Shown here: positions 25,393 to 33,975 of the stretch, piece by piece | Layout: each line of letters starts with the position of its first letter | Numbering within the stretch: position 1 is the first letter of the stretch | DNA from: Lachnospiraceae bacterium | GTDB taxonomy: Bacteria > Bacillota > Clostridia > Lachnospirales > Lachnospiraceae | Length of the DNA: 64,000 bases | NCBI GenBank assembly: GCA_022510525.1 | Contig: JAFLTH010000001.1 | Coordinates: forward strand, 1-64,000 | Direction of reading: 5' to 3' | Notes under the pieces: generated by a model | What the model was told of the DNA's origin: nothing | Databases searched by the model: none | What the model saw: only the letters and a program-made list of their open reading frames with translations | Translations under genes and position numbers: made by a program

Positions 25393-26982
25393 TTAAACTG
25401 CCTGTTTAAAGGCCGTGCTGTTTGCCAGCTCATTTAAGAGCTGCTCATAGTATTTTTCAATGAGCGTGTTTAGTTCTTCGCATTCCGGATAAGCATAAGT
25501 GAGGGAAGGCTCTAATAAGGAACTTTTCACATTAAGAATCCGGTTGAAGTATATTTCTCCGCACCTTGCAAAAATTTCCGCCCGGCGGAAAAAATACTTT
25601 AAGTTATACTTGCTGGAACCGTTGAGCTTTTTTCTTACAGCAGGATCAAGGTTTTTCATTTCATTTAAAAACGCTGCTTTATATGCCTTCACAATTGCAT
25701 CGAAGTCTACCTCAAGGGATAAATCACCAAGCTGATCGTCAAGCATATGAAAATGTTCGTGAATAAATGATGAAGGGTTCTGTATGTCTACGCATAGATT
25801 ATGTATGCTCGGATAATACAGACCGCTTGCCTTGTGTTTCCCAAGCTTCCGAAAGCGCAATGTTACGTCCGTGAAACTTAAACCAGAAAAATACTGCTTG
25901 TTTATTGCCCTGTACTCCTCTTCTATTTTGCTGACTGCGTTTAGATCTACGTCTTCATCAAATTCTACGTATCCGAAATAGTTAAGGAAGGCAGAGTTAT
26001 TCATTGCCTTCTGGATTGACAACGGTATGTTCTTTTTGGTTATGTATGCCGTTGCTATCTTTTTATGAAGAGATTCCCTGTGATGGAATTCATTCTGCAC
26101 ATCCTGAAATACGTCAGCGACCTGATAAAACACATGAACCAGCTTATAATAAATCGTATAATTAGGGCTGAAATAATATGGCTGAGGATGACCTTCAGAC
26201 TTATTAAACTTCCTGAATAGGAATTCCAGCGGCACAGTTTCCTTGTCCTTAAGAAACTGTATTAACGGGGCATAGTCAGGGTATTTGTGTATATTCGCGT
26301 TAAGTTCATCGAGCTGCCTCGAAAAAATGTTGGTTATTAATGGAGAGATATCTTCCGATATGATTGAGTGGAGACAACTGCATACAGATATAAGAGCTAA
26401 AAAGAAACTGATATTAACGATCTCGACACTGTAATTCGGGTTATTTCTCATATAGTAGAATCCCGGTTTCCTCTTTGAAATGGAGCCAATGCCACCATAT
26501 ACTTCAATCTTCTCCGATCCTTTAACCTCTACCCTTAATATGTGGCTTGTCTTTAATGTTGCCGAAGCGATTTCAGCGCCACTATGCACTTTTGGGTCTG
26601 GGAATGAAAAAGATAGTTTATCTTTATACACTCCTGAAAGTTCAGATAAAAAAAGAATTCCCTGATCTGCCAGAGAACCCTCGTTTTTGATTTTGCATAA
26701 TTTAGACTGGATGTACTTCCCAATGATCTTAATTATGTTGTAATAGTGTGATGCAGAGTAATAATCAATCATTGGAAATGAAAGATTCAGGAAACTATGC
26801 ATATTTAATTTGGGGAGCATTGCCTCATAAGTGCTTTCTCTTTTCAGGCTTATTATCCGGTTGCCTTCAAGGAAATCCGTCTTCCTTGAGAATGATTCTG
26901 AAGCTGGAGTTCCTGGCGGAAAATATACTCCCATCTGGTAGAGCATTTCGTCAGTAATTGGCTGACTTTGTTTTTTCTTCAT
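25393..26982 (-). CDS. Zincin-like protein (HExxH), first gene of the clamp-loader operon
   Basis: 529 residues from the ATG at 26982, which has AAGGAGGATTTAAA upstream; the longer frame to 27045 has none. Near residue 407 is FIHEHFHMLDD, an HExxH motif, and about 65 residues later EIFARCGEIYFN, like the glutamate helix of polyvalent-type metallopeptidases found on plasmids and phages. The rest is not recognised. It might process a replication or host protein. A parS-like palindrome lies inside the coding sequence at 25576-25590, exactly over the FFRRAEIFA codons. Confidence 0.55.
   Translation of the reverse strand: MKKKQSQPITDEMLYQMGVYFPPGTPASESFSRKTDFLEGNRIISLKRESTYEAMLPKLNMHSFLNLSFPMIDYYSASHYYNIIKIIGKYIQSKLCKIKNEGSLADQGILFLSELSGVYKDKLSFSFPDPKVHSGAEIASATLKTSHILRVEVKGSEKIEVYGGIGSISKRKPGFYYMRNNPNYSVEIVNISFFLALISVCSCLHSIISEDISPLITNIFSRQLDELNANIHKYPDYAPLIQFLKDKETVPLEFLFRKFNKSEGHPQPYYFSPNYTIYYKLVHVFYQVADVFQDVQNEFHHRESLHKKIATAYITKKNIPLSIQKAMNNSAFLNYFGYVEFDEDVDLNAVSKIEEEYRAINKQYFSGLSFTDVTLRFRKLGKHKASGLYYPSIHNLCVDIQNPSSFIHEHFHMLDDQLGDLSLEVDFDAIVKAYKAAFLNEMKNLDPAVRKKLNGSSKYNLKYFFRRAEIFARCGEIYFNRILNVKSSLLEPSLTYAYPECEELNTLIEKYYEQLLNELANSTAFKQAV
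25576..25590. repeat. parS-like palindrome inside a coding sequence
   Basis: TTCCGCCCGGCGGAA, identical to the sites flanking parA. It is the most distant copy, 3.4 kb from parA. Confidence 0.6.
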
Positions 26983-27005
26983 TTTAAATCCTCCTTTTTT
27001 AAAAT

Positions 27006-27025
27006 AGCCGCTAAGAATATGCGGC
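27006..27025 (-). terminator. Second hairpin in the clamp-loader operon leader
   Basis: Minus-strand GCCGC ATATTCTTA GCGGC followed by TATTTTAAAAAAGGAGG, directly before the ribosome binding site of the 25393-26982 gene. Confidence 0.5.
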
Positions 27026-27036
27026 GAAATAAAAAA

Positions 27037-27132
27037 GGACATCAAAGATGTCCTTATAACTGTGAATAAGACCTATTGCTAGGAATTGTATAAACTGCCT
27101 GCTTGCTGCAGAAGCATAAATAAAAAATCATT
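27037..27132 (-). ncRNA. Leader RNA with GNRA hairpin and terminator, clamp-loader operon
   Basis: About 49 nt after the inferred start comes CCUA-GCAA-UAGG (27072-27083), a GNRA-capped hairpin whose closing pair is A-U where the other two leaders have G-C. It is followed by UCUUA and the terminator GGACATC/GATGTCC with six U (27031-27053). A 25-codon frame (ATG near 27127, ending TAA just before the terminator) could be a leader peptide. Confidence 0.6.
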
Positions 27133-27138
27133 TTATAC

Positions 27139-27167
27139 AGTATAGCAAATCAAGGGCGGTATGACAA
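27139..27167 (-). promoter_or_regulatory. Promoter of the clamp-loader operon
   Basis: Minus strand TTGTCA (27162-27167), 17-bp spacer, TATACT (27139-27144). Confidence 0.75.
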
Positions 27168-27182
27168 GAAGAAAGTTAAAAA

Positions 27183-27238
27183 TTCCGCCGGGCGGAAAAA
27201 TTATATTAAAATTCAAGTAAAAATTCCGCCCGGCGGAA
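27183..27238. repeat. Pair of parS-like palindromes
   Basis: TTCCGCCGGGCGGAA at 27183-27197 and TTCCGCCCGGCGGAA at 27224-27238, 41 bp apart and flanked by A-tracts. They lie between the clamp-loader promoter and the primase terminator. Confidence 0.75.
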
Positions 27239-27243
27239 TTTTT

Positions 27244-27283
27244 TAAAAAAATACAGGCATATAGTTTACAAACTATACGCCTG
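27244..27283 (-). terminator. Terminator of the primase-like gene
   Basis: Minus-strand CAGGCGTATAGTTT/ACTATATGCCTG followed by TATTTTTTT; the stem overlaps the last codons of the gene. Confidence 0.85.
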
Positions 27284-28502
27284 CAATTTCCTTGACCAAT
27301 TCGTAATTTGGACGGACATTGATTGAAAGAATGTCGTCCAGTCCTTTGCCGAAGCCCGGATTCCAGAAAGCAATTCCGATGTAGAAATCCTGCGAAGAAA
27401 GGAATTCTATGATTTTATTCTCATACATCAGGACAGACTGATTAATATATTTGTCGGAATCATATGCAATAATCAGTATTCTGCAGCCTTGTGATTTTAA
27501 GTAATCTAAAACAGTAAAACCATTTTCTGATTTTTCCAGCAGCTTGTTAAAGGAATTTACTCCAGGAATTGATACTACCGGAACGCGGAGAACATGGTTG
27601 GCATATATAGCCTTTTTTTCGCCTTCCGTGATATAGCATACAGTGTAGTCATCGACCGTAGGATTATCATACAGTCCGATGTGACTCCCTGAGCGGCATC
27701 CGTTTATATAAGCATTTACTAAAGCACCGCCTTTTGTCTTGGATTCAAAGTAAGAAGAAAAATTGTTGTATTTGTTTTTTTCTTTTCCCGAATCGTCAGC
27801 CTGGGGATGATCCAACCGTATCCGAAGCCTGTATAAGCAGTGGTTGTGGTCATATAACGGTATCAGGATGCCCGACGAACCCGTAAAGGTCCATTTTCCG
27901 TCTGGCTTTTGGTAAAAACCGGGTACGCCCTGCACGGAACCGAATTCATGGATCAGTTCAAGCGTGATTCGTTCCCTGTCATCTGAGTTGTAATGCCTGC
28001 TATGGTTTACAGGCAGGGAACGAAGCATGGAACGCTGTATCAGTTGGTTTGACCAGCCTTCTTTTTTTAGATACCGTATGTGCATCTTATTCAGGTGAAG
28101 GTGCTTTAAAAAGGAACGGTATACGAGGTCGAGTTCGCGATTGGGCTTTGCCTGTACCGATAAAGCATTGTTTCCTGCATGGCTTTCGGGCTGTTTTGGA
28201 GGTTCCTGCTTGGGACGCTCCTTTTGTTGGCGGATTTGATGATAACCGCTGTTCTGTAGCAGCCATTCATCTCGGTCGGCATCATATTGTTCCCGGTCTT
28301 TGTACAGGCAGGAGCCGTCCTTCGATTGTTTGATAAAGACGTACTCCCTGTTGTTGACCGGACTTATGATGTCGAAGCCTGAGAGGACCCTCCGGCAGTA
28401 GTGGAGCTGTACGGAAGAACCCACTTCCTGAATGCTACACCAGTCAGGTTTCCCGCAGATTGGGCAAGGTTCTCTTTTGGAGACGTTACGAAAATTTGAC
28501 AT
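27273..28502 (-). CDS. Primase-like protein with zinc finger and TOPRIM-type domain
   Basis: 409 residues. Near the start, CPICGKPDWC with further Cys (YCRR) forms a DnaG/CHC2-like zinc finger. The C-terminal half carries a TOPRIM-like core (CYITEGEKKAIYA, then IAYDSDKYIN with the Asp-x-Asp). This arrangement matches DUF3854-type primase-like proteins of plasmids and phages. It probably primes replication at the element's origin. The ribosome binding site is GGAGGGTGAA. The long leader carries its own terminator-like hairpin. Confidence 0.75.
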   Translation of the reverse strand: MSNFRNVSKREPCPICGKPDWCSIQEVGSSVQLHYCRRVLSGFDIISPVNNREYVFIKQSKDGSCLYKDREQYDADRDEWLLQNSGYHQIRQQKERPKQEPPKQPESHAGNNALSVQAKPNRELDLVYRSFLKHLHLNKMHIRYLKKEGWSNQLIQRSMLRSLPVNHSRHYNSDDRERITLELIHEFGSVQGVPGFYQKPDGKWTFTGSSGILIPLYDHNHCLYRLRIRLDHPQADDSGKEKNKYNNFSSYFESKTKGGALVNAYINGCRSGSHIGLYDNPTVDDYTVCYITEGEKKAIYANHVLRVPVVSIPGVNSFNKLLEKSENGFTVLDYLKSQGCRILIIAYDSDKYINQSVLMYENKIIEFLSSQDFYIGIAFWNPGFGKGLDDILSINVRPNYELVKEIAGV

Positions 28503-28603
28503 TTCACCCTCCTTTCACGATTACCGAAGAAGTAACCGCTGGACACGGCGAGCTGCCTGTCCGTATTAGAATTAACCTGTAATCCTATTGTGTCGCGTGG
28601 ACA

Positions 28604-28641
28604 CAGAAAAAGGCATACAGAAACAAACGTTTCAGGATGCC
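28604..28641 (-). terminator. Terminator-like hairpin in the primase leader
   Basis: Minus-strand GGCATCCTGAAAC/GTTTCTGTATGCC followed by TTTTTCTG, about 110 bases before the start codon. Downstream, GTGTC/GACAC and GGACA/TGTCC stems can pair alternatively. There is no upstream minus-strand gene for it to terminate, so an attenuator is likely. Confidence 0.55.
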
Positions 28642-28723
28642 CAAAATAAAATAATAAAATAGTTGTCGCAAGAATTATAATGTATTTTCTTGGCCACACG
28701 CAAGGTGTATGGATATTAAAAAA

Positions 28724-28738
28724 TTCCGCCGGGCGGAA
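28724..28738. repeat. parS-like palindrome
   Basis: TTCCGCCGGGCGGAA in the intergenic region between the divergent primase and parA genes, flanked by A/T. Confidence 0.75.
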
Positions 28739-28814
28739 AAATGGATACGACATAATCCAAAAGAGTATTGAGGTTTATAACATGCGACAAACAATTCTTT
28801 TTTTGATAATAAAA

Positions 28815-28869
28815 TTCCGCCCGGCGGAATTTAAAGTTTGTTTTAGAAATATTTTTCCGCCGGGCGGAA
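28815..28869. repeat. Pair of parS-like palindromes upstream of parA
   Basis: TTCCGCCCGGCGGAA at 28815-28829 and TTCCGCCGGGCGGAA at 28855-28869, 40 bp apart. The second abuts a possible parA promoter (TTGCGA at 28873 with TATAAT at 28894), so ParB binding could also repress parAB. Confidence 0.78.
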
Positions 28870-28983
28870 AAAATTGCGAAAGAAAACTTGATTATATAAT
28901 TTTTTTTTAGTATCATTAAAAATAACACGGGATAAAAAATAACATAGCAGAAAAATTGCGGCTCTAAACAGGAAGGAGATCAT

Positions 28984-30006
28984 ATGTCAGAAAAAACATG
29001 GAATGATAAGATGGAAGCTTTGCTCAAACAAAAGAAGTGGGATACGAAAGACTGGCATAGGGCAGTAGGGCTGAATCAGTGGCAATTGGAATACTTATTG
29101 TCCACGGATACGACTCAATTTGAACCAGAAAACCTTCAGAAAATCTATGATGATACCAAAGCAGCGAAACTAGACAAAAAATTAATGAGATTTCAGTCGC
29201 CCGTCATTATTGTTGTCTGGACACATAAAGGAGGGACCGGAAAATCAACAACGGCAATGAATATGTCTTATGAGCTCTCTCGGCGAGGTTATAATGTGCT
29301 TGGTATTGACATTGACAGTCAATCAGATATGTCAAGCGTCCTTTATCCGGAATATCTGGAAGAACCGGATGTCAGCTTTTACGAGGCTTTTTCGTTGCAT
29401 GACGATTTTGTAGAACACGGGTATATACGGCATACGCAATATGCAAATTTAGACATTGTTCCCGGTTCGGCAAAATGCGAGGGACTGGAGGGACAGCTTA
29501 GCGTTATAGATCAGGGCATCAGAGGACGCATCTGGGAAAGGTGTCTGAAGAGCATCCGCCAGGAAAATTATTACGATTTTATATTTATAGACATGGATAA
29601 GACAGCCGGGTTGGTGAACGTGGCAGCATTGGCGGAAGCGGATTATGTACTGGCACCGCTGGAACCTACGATTTTTGCGGTAAAAGCTGTTCCACCTGTT
29701 ATTGCTCAGGTGGAGGAAGTACGGAAAATGAATCCTAGATTGGAGATTTTAGGATTTCTATACAACAAAGTGGATATGCGTAAAAAGAAGGCCCTTCCGG
29801 AAGCCATCGAATTAGTGAACCAAATAGCCCCGGGCATGGCTTTTGAAAGCTTTATAAAGAATGATGCCAACATTGACAATTCGCAGCGGGAACATTTCCC
29901 GTTGGGGGTTTATAACAGAAGCTGCGCAGCAAATAAACAGATGATAGAAGTTGCAGATGAATTATTAAAGAAAATCAAAGAAAAATCGGACAAGGTGGTG
30001 AAGTAA
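28984..30006 (+). CDS. parA: Plasmid partition ATPase ParA with N-terminal extension
   Basis: 340 residues. The deviant Walker A THKGGTGKSTTAMNMSYEL lies at about residues 80-98, then DIDSQSDMSSVLYP and the Walker B-type FIFIDMDKTAG. The 75-residue N-terminal extension looks helical and may be a DNA-binding region as in type Ia ParA proteins, which repress their own operon. The ribosome binding site is AGGAAGGAGATCAT. The parB start codon follows the stop codon directly. The palindromes upstream are the probable partition sites. Confidence 0.92.
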   Translation: MSEKTWNDKMEALLKQKKWDTKDWHRAVGLNQWQLEYLLSTDTTQFEPENLQKIYDDTKAAKLDKKLMRFQSPVIIVVWTHKGGTGKSTTAMNMSYELSRRGYNVLGIDIDSQSDMSSVLYPEYLEEPDVSFYEAFSLHDDFVEHGYIRHTQYANLDIVPGSAKCEGLEGQLSVIDQGIRGRIWERCLKSIRQENYYDFIFIDMDKTAGLVNVAALAEADYVLAPLEPTIFAVKAVPPVIAQVEEVRKMNPRLEILGFLYNKVDMRKKKALPEAIELVNQIAPGMAFESFIKNDANIDNSQREHFPLGVYNRSCAANKQMIEVADELLKKIKEKSDKVVK

Positions 30007-30957
30007 ATGGCTGGCAAAAAAGGCAATGTGAATAATGCCGATTTTTTGAGGCAGGTATCCGCAAATGCACAATCGGCCGCAAAGGATGTTTCAAAGACGA
30101 TGGAAAGAATAGGTGCGGGTGAGATTGCGGAAAAAGGAAAGAAAAAGATCGTACATGTGGACATCGATAAAATGATAGATGCTCCGGAGGATTGGAATAA
30201 GTATCCAAGGTTAAAGGATACCCAGGCCGACAAGTATCTTGAACTGAAATTGTCGATCTATGAGAACGGAATTGAGGAACCCCTCATTTTGTGGGAACAG
30301 CCGGGGGAACGGTACATGATACTTGCTGGGCATAACCGGCATGATATCAGTTGTGAGATAATACAGGAATGTAAGAATGAGCCCGGATTTCAGGAAGAAA
30401 AATACCGATATCCCGCATGTATAGTCTATTCAAAAGAAGAATTGACCGAGGATCAGGCACGTGGTATTATTGACGATACAAATCTGTACAGGGATTTTTC
30501 CAAGTTACCACCAAAAGTAAAAAATGAAATCATCAAATCAAGGCTGGAAGTCTATAAAAGAAGACGATACAGCAAGGGCGAAAGGATTGACCAGTTAGCG
30601 AAAGAACTTGGGATTAAGAAAACGGCAATTTATGAGAATCTGACAATCGGCGAAAATGTTTATCCGCCGCTGCGGGACCTTTATTACAATGGGAGTCTGA
30701 CTAGAAAGGCAATACTGAAGTTTGTTTACTTTGATGGTGATACTCAGGAGTGGATATATGACAATTTCAAAGGCCAGATAACAGAGCCAAAAGTTTTGGC
30801 TTTAAAAAAGAACATGACGAGGGATGCGATTGGGAAAGTTTTTAGATCGGAAGTGGAAAGTGTTAAAAAACTGACTATTGAGGTTCCGGCAAGTCGTGTT
30901 GATGAGTTCCGGGCGATGTTTGAGAAATGGCTAGCAGATACAGAGCAAGGCGAATAG
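30007..30957 (+). CDS. parB: Partition protein ParB (centromere-binding CTP switch family)
   Basis: 316 residues. The N-terminal ParB/Sulfiredoxin-like domain contains YENGIEEPLILWEQ and AGHNRHDIS (the GERRxRA-equivalent box). DTNLYRDFSKL follows, then a helix-turn-helix (IDQLAKELGIKKTAIYENL, about residues 195-213) and a helical C-terminus for dimerisation. It should bind the TTCCGCCSGGCGGAA sites and load them for ParA-driven segregation. It is adjacent to parA with no gap. Confidence 0.9.
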   Translation: MAGKKGNVNNADFLRQVSANAQSAAKDVSKTMERIGAGEIAEKGKKKIVHVDIDKMIDAPEDWNKYPRLKDTQADKYLELKLSIYENGIEEPLILWEQPGERYMILAGHNRHDISCEIIQECKNEPGFQEEKYRYPACIVYSKEELTEDQARGIIDDTNLYRDFSKLPPKVKNEIIKSRLEVYKRRRYSKGERIDQLAKELGIKKTAIYENLTIGENVYPPLRDLYYNGSLTRKAILKFVYFDGDTQEWIYDNFKGQITEPKVLALKKNMTRDAIGKVFRSEVESVKKLTIEVPASRVDEFRAMFEKWLADTEQGE

Positions 30958-31002
30958 GGCTATTATATCGCATGATGGAAAGCGGTGTGGAAGTGACAAT
31001 TC

Positions 31003-31031
31003 TTGATAAATTTGACTAGGCGTGCTAAAAT
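31003..31031 (+). promoter_or_regulatory. Promoter of the t6A gene cluster
   Basis: TTGATA (31003-31008), 17 bp, TAAAAT (31026-31031), about 60-90 bases before the tsaC-like gene. Confidence 0.65.
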
Positions 31032-31090
31032 ACTGTTAGTTTTTTTATTGTCCATCCTTGGAATAATATAAATATATTATTTTATGCAAA

Positions 31091-31771
31091 ATGATTTTCA
31101 TAAATGGGAAATGGGGTATCATTTTGGATTACGAAAATAACAATGATTGTATATCGTTAGAAAAAATTGCAGATTTAGATAAGTTGGTTAATTATAGTGC
31201 AGAATTGTTATATGATAATGGTGTTATTTTGACGCCCACAGATACGGTTTATGGATTGATTTGTTTGCCAACTTCTAACATTGCAATAAATAAAATATTT
31301 GAAATGAAGGGGCGGCCAGTAAACCGACATCTTCCGATAATTGTTGCAGATTGGCAACAGGCAGAATCTGAGTTACCAATTGCCTGGAATCAGCCGGCCA
31401 GAAAGCTGGCAGAGAAATTTTGGCCGGGAGCATTGACGCTTGCTTGCGGAATAATAGAAAATGATGTGAAATGGCTAGCGGGGCGTGTTGAAGTAGGAAT
31501 CAGGGTTCCTGATCATATTTATATTCAAAAACTTGCCAGAAAAATGGGACCTTTATTCATGACAAGTGCAAATAGACATGGTGAAGATACCCCTCATACT
31601 ATTGAAGGCGCACTGGGGAGTCTTGTAATTGCTCCTTCACTTGCGATAGATGGAGGGTTACTAAGTGGGGCTCCATCCACATTGGTAAATGTGAATCTTC
31701 CAAAGCCTAAAGTGGAAAGAGTAGGAACTATACCAGAGTCAGAGATTGAGAGAGTGATTTATCATGGATAA
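31091..31771 (+). CDS. tsaC: Threonylcarbamoyl-AMP synthase (TsaC/Sua5/YrdC family)
   Basis: 226 residues. Family motifs: TPTDTVYGLICLP, KGRPVNRHLPIIV, FWPGALTLAC, VGIRVPDH and MTSANRHGEDTP. It makes threonylcarbamoyl-AMP from threonine, bicarbonate and ATP, the first step of t6A37 tRNA modification. The start is uncertain: the ATG at 31091 lacks a good ribosome binding site, and a TTG at 31124 is possible. It overlaps tsaD by 8 bases. The short Sua5 C-terminal domain is absent, so it is the TsaC form. Confidence 0.9.
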   Translation: MIFINGKWGIILDYENNNDCISLEKIADLDKLVNYSAELLYDNGVILTPTDTVYGLICLPTSNIAINKIFEMKGRPVNRHLPIIVADWQQAESELPIAWNQPARKLAEKFWPGALTLACGIIENDVKWLAGRVEVGIRVPDHIYIQKLARKMGPLFMTSANRHGEDTPHTIEGALGSLVIAPSLAIDGGLLSGAPSTLVNVNLPKPKVERVGTIPESEIERVIYHG

Positions 31772-32783
31772 AAAACAAATACTTTTAGCCATTGAATCAT
31801 CTTGCGATGAAACAGCAGCTGCTATTGTACAGGATGATTTTACGGTAATATCATCGGTAGTATCGAGCCAAATAGCATTACATGCCAAATATGGAGGCGT
31901 GGTGCCGGGAATTGCCAGCAGGCAACATGTTGTTGCGATGAATGGTGTCATAAAAGAGACATTAGAAAAGGCAAAAGCAACACCTGAAGAATTATCTGCT
32001 GTGGCAGTTACAGTCGGACCAGGGCTCCCGGGTAGTTTGGCAACAGGTATTTCAGCCGCCAAAGCACTTTGCTTGGCATGGTCGAAGCCTTTTGTTGCCG
32101 TTAACCATCTTGAGGGACATCTTTTTTCGGCAGAACTTGATGGGGCAAAGGTAGAATTTCCTGCAATATATCTTCTTGTCTCAGGTGGTCATTGTATGAT
32201 TGTTTATGCAGCTGAAAGAGGAAAGTATAAGTTACTCGGGACAACGCGGGATGATTCTGTAGGGGAGGCATATGATAAAGTTGCTCGAGAACTTGGTTTT
32301 GAATATCCGGGTGGGCCAATCATTGATAAGTTATCATTGCAAGGTAAAGATAGCTATACTCTTCCTCGTCCAATGCTTGAACAAGGATATGATTTTTCCT
32401 TTTCAGGATTAAAATCAGCCGTACGTCGAGAAATTGATAAAGGAAATATTGTCAAAGAAGATATTGCTACTTCCTTCGTTGTTGCAAGTATGGATGTTTT
32501 ATCGACAAAGCTTCGTAAAGCTGTAAAAGAGTATAATCCACATAGTGTAATAGTTGTTGGCGGCGTATCTAAAAGTCCGATTTTACGTAGTAAACTTACA
32601 GATGGTTCTTTAGGAAAAGTTAATGTGATTTTCCCAAGTTTAAAGTATTCTACTGATAACGCAGCTATGATTGGAGCAGCTGGTTGGTGGCAATTTAAAA
32701 CTAATGGCGCATCTTCAGATAATATCCCTATGATGCCGAATTTGTCCCTTCCGTTAGCAGATAGAAAGGTTGATGATTTATAA
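31764..32783 (+). CDS. tsaD: tRNA threonylcarbamoyltransferase TsaD
   Basis: 339 residues, normal length. AIESSCDETAAAIV at the start, metal-binding HLEGHLFS near residue 113, VSGGHC, and GGVSKSP in the second ASKHA lobe. It transfers the threonylcarbamoyl group to A37 of ANN-decoding tRNAs with TsaB and TsaE. Most bacteria already have a chromosomal copy, so this is an accessory or replacement allele. It overlaps the next gene by one base. Confidence 0.95.
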   Translation: MDKKQILLAIESSCDETAAAIVQDDFTVISSVVSSQIALHAKYGGVVPGIASRQHVVAMNGVIKETLEKAKATPEELSAVAVTVGPGLPGSLATGISAAKALCLAWSKPFVAVNHLEGHLFSAELDGAKVEFPAIYLLVSGGHCMIVYAAERGKYKLLGTTRDDSVGEAYDKVARELGFEYPGGPIIDKLSLQGKDSYTLPRPMLEQGYDFSFSGLKSAVRREIDKGNIVKEDIATSFVVASMDVLSTKLRKAVKEYNPHSVIVVGGVSKSPILRSKLTDGSLGKVNVIFPSLKYSTDNAAMIGAAGWWQFKTNGASSDNIPMMPNLSLPLADRKVDDL

Positions 32784-33457
32784 TGAATGAAAGGCTACGA
32801 TTTGGCGCTCCTATGCCAGAATTTCGTACCGATCAAGGTACTTTAAGAACTAGAGAACTTGAAAAAATATATAGCTTTATAAATCAAAGAGGGGTATTGA
32901 TAGCAGATTGCTTTGACAGAAAAATTGTCATTATTCATCCGCATCTTGTGAAGGATACTCAGGAAAAAATGATAAATGCAGGGTTTCAGCCTCTTCTTAT
33001 TGGTTCAACTGTATCAAATTTAAGGAAAAATGAGAAGCTGAATCTTGCTCAGAATAGAGTATTGGAAGCACTTACCCCAGGTGCGTTAATTATTAATCGT
33101 AGCGGTGAAAATAGTGCCAGTTTAATACCTGTAGCCATACCGGACAACATTGATTTGAGAGACATTTGCAGTTTATACGAGGGTGTGATTCAAGTTTTTA
33201 TTACAAATAAATGCATTAAAGAAAATGACTTGGCTGAATCGTTAAGTAAATTGGAGTTAGACGGACTTAATATGAATAAGATTGGAATTTTGGAATATCC
33301 GTACATTGATGAAGATTCGGTTAATAGAATTGCGACGGTTGCATATGTTTATGGGCCCGATAATATTGAGCTGGTAAAAACGGGCATGTATGATTTGGGT
33401 ACTGTGAAACAAGCATCGGCTCAGTTATCACAATATGAGATTGGAGAGTGGACATAA
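32783..33457 (+). CDS. Probable degenerate TsaC/YrdC-fold protein
   Basis: 224 residues, inside the t6A operon with one-base junctions on both sides. The stretch EALTPGALIINRSGENSASL, VAIPDNIDLRDICSLYEGVI and VFITN follows the WPGALTL - VRVPDH - TSAN order of TsaC, but DTVYGL, the KR-rich loop and the SAN signature are missing. I infer a catalytically dead or repurposed YrdC-fold paralogue that may scaffold or regulate the complex. Similarity is only at the level of pattern spacing. Confidence 0.45.
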   Translation: MNERLRFGAPMPEFRTDQGTLRTRELEKIYSFINQRGVLIADCFDRKIVIIHPHLVKDTQEKMINAGFQPLLIGSTVSNLRKNEKLNLAQNRVLEALTPGALIINRSGENSASLIPVAIPDNIDLRDICSLYEGVIQVFITNKCIKENDLAESLSKLELDGLNMNKIGILEYPYIDEDSVNRIATVAYVYGPDNIELVKTGMYDLGTVKQASAQLSQYEIGEWT

Positions 33458-33931
33458 ATGTTTACACAGGATATAGAACCTATTGTAAAAACAATGAACT
33501 CAGTTGAAGATACAGCATTTTTGGCGTCTAAGTTTTCAGAGATTCTTGAAAAAGGAGATATCCTTTTATTCACAGGCGAAATTGGTACCGGGAAAACCAC
33601 ATTTATTCAAGCTTTGGCTAAGGACCTTGGAATTAAAGAATTAGTTACGAGTCCGACTTTTGTGATTCATATGCTCCGGGAATCCGGAAGAGTTCCATTA
33701 AGTCATGTTGATCTCTATCGTTTAAACAGTGATGAGGAGGTAGAAGGTATTGGTTTTGAGGAATACTATGATACAGCTGTAACGGTAGTAGAATGGGCTG
33801 ATCGATATTCTGGATTTGAACCACCGTACATTGAACTTCATTTTGAGTATGGATCACATGAAAATGAGCGTATTGTCTCGATTTTGCCAAATGGCGGAGA
33901 TTGGAATAAACGATTAAGTAATATCTTTTGA
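33458..33931 (+). CDS. tsaE: tRNA threonylcarbamoyladenosine ATPase TsaE
   Basis: 157 residues. Walker A FTGEIGTGKTTFIQALAKDL, SPTFVIHM, HVDLYRL and VVEWADRY are classic TsaE motifs. ATP hydrolysis by TsaE resets the TsaBD complex. The start follows the preceding stop directly. Confidence 0.93.
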   Translation: MFTQDIEPIVKTMNSVEDTAFLASKFSEILEKGDILLFTGEIGTGKTTFIQALAKDLGIKELVTSPTFVIHMLRESGRVPLSHVDLYRLNSDEEVEGIGFEEYYDTAVTVVEWADRYSGFEPPYIELHFEYGSHENERIVSILPNGGDWNKRLSNIF

Positions 33932-33975
33932 TATTGTTTAATCAATTTAGTATTTGTATACGGCGGAGGTGACAT

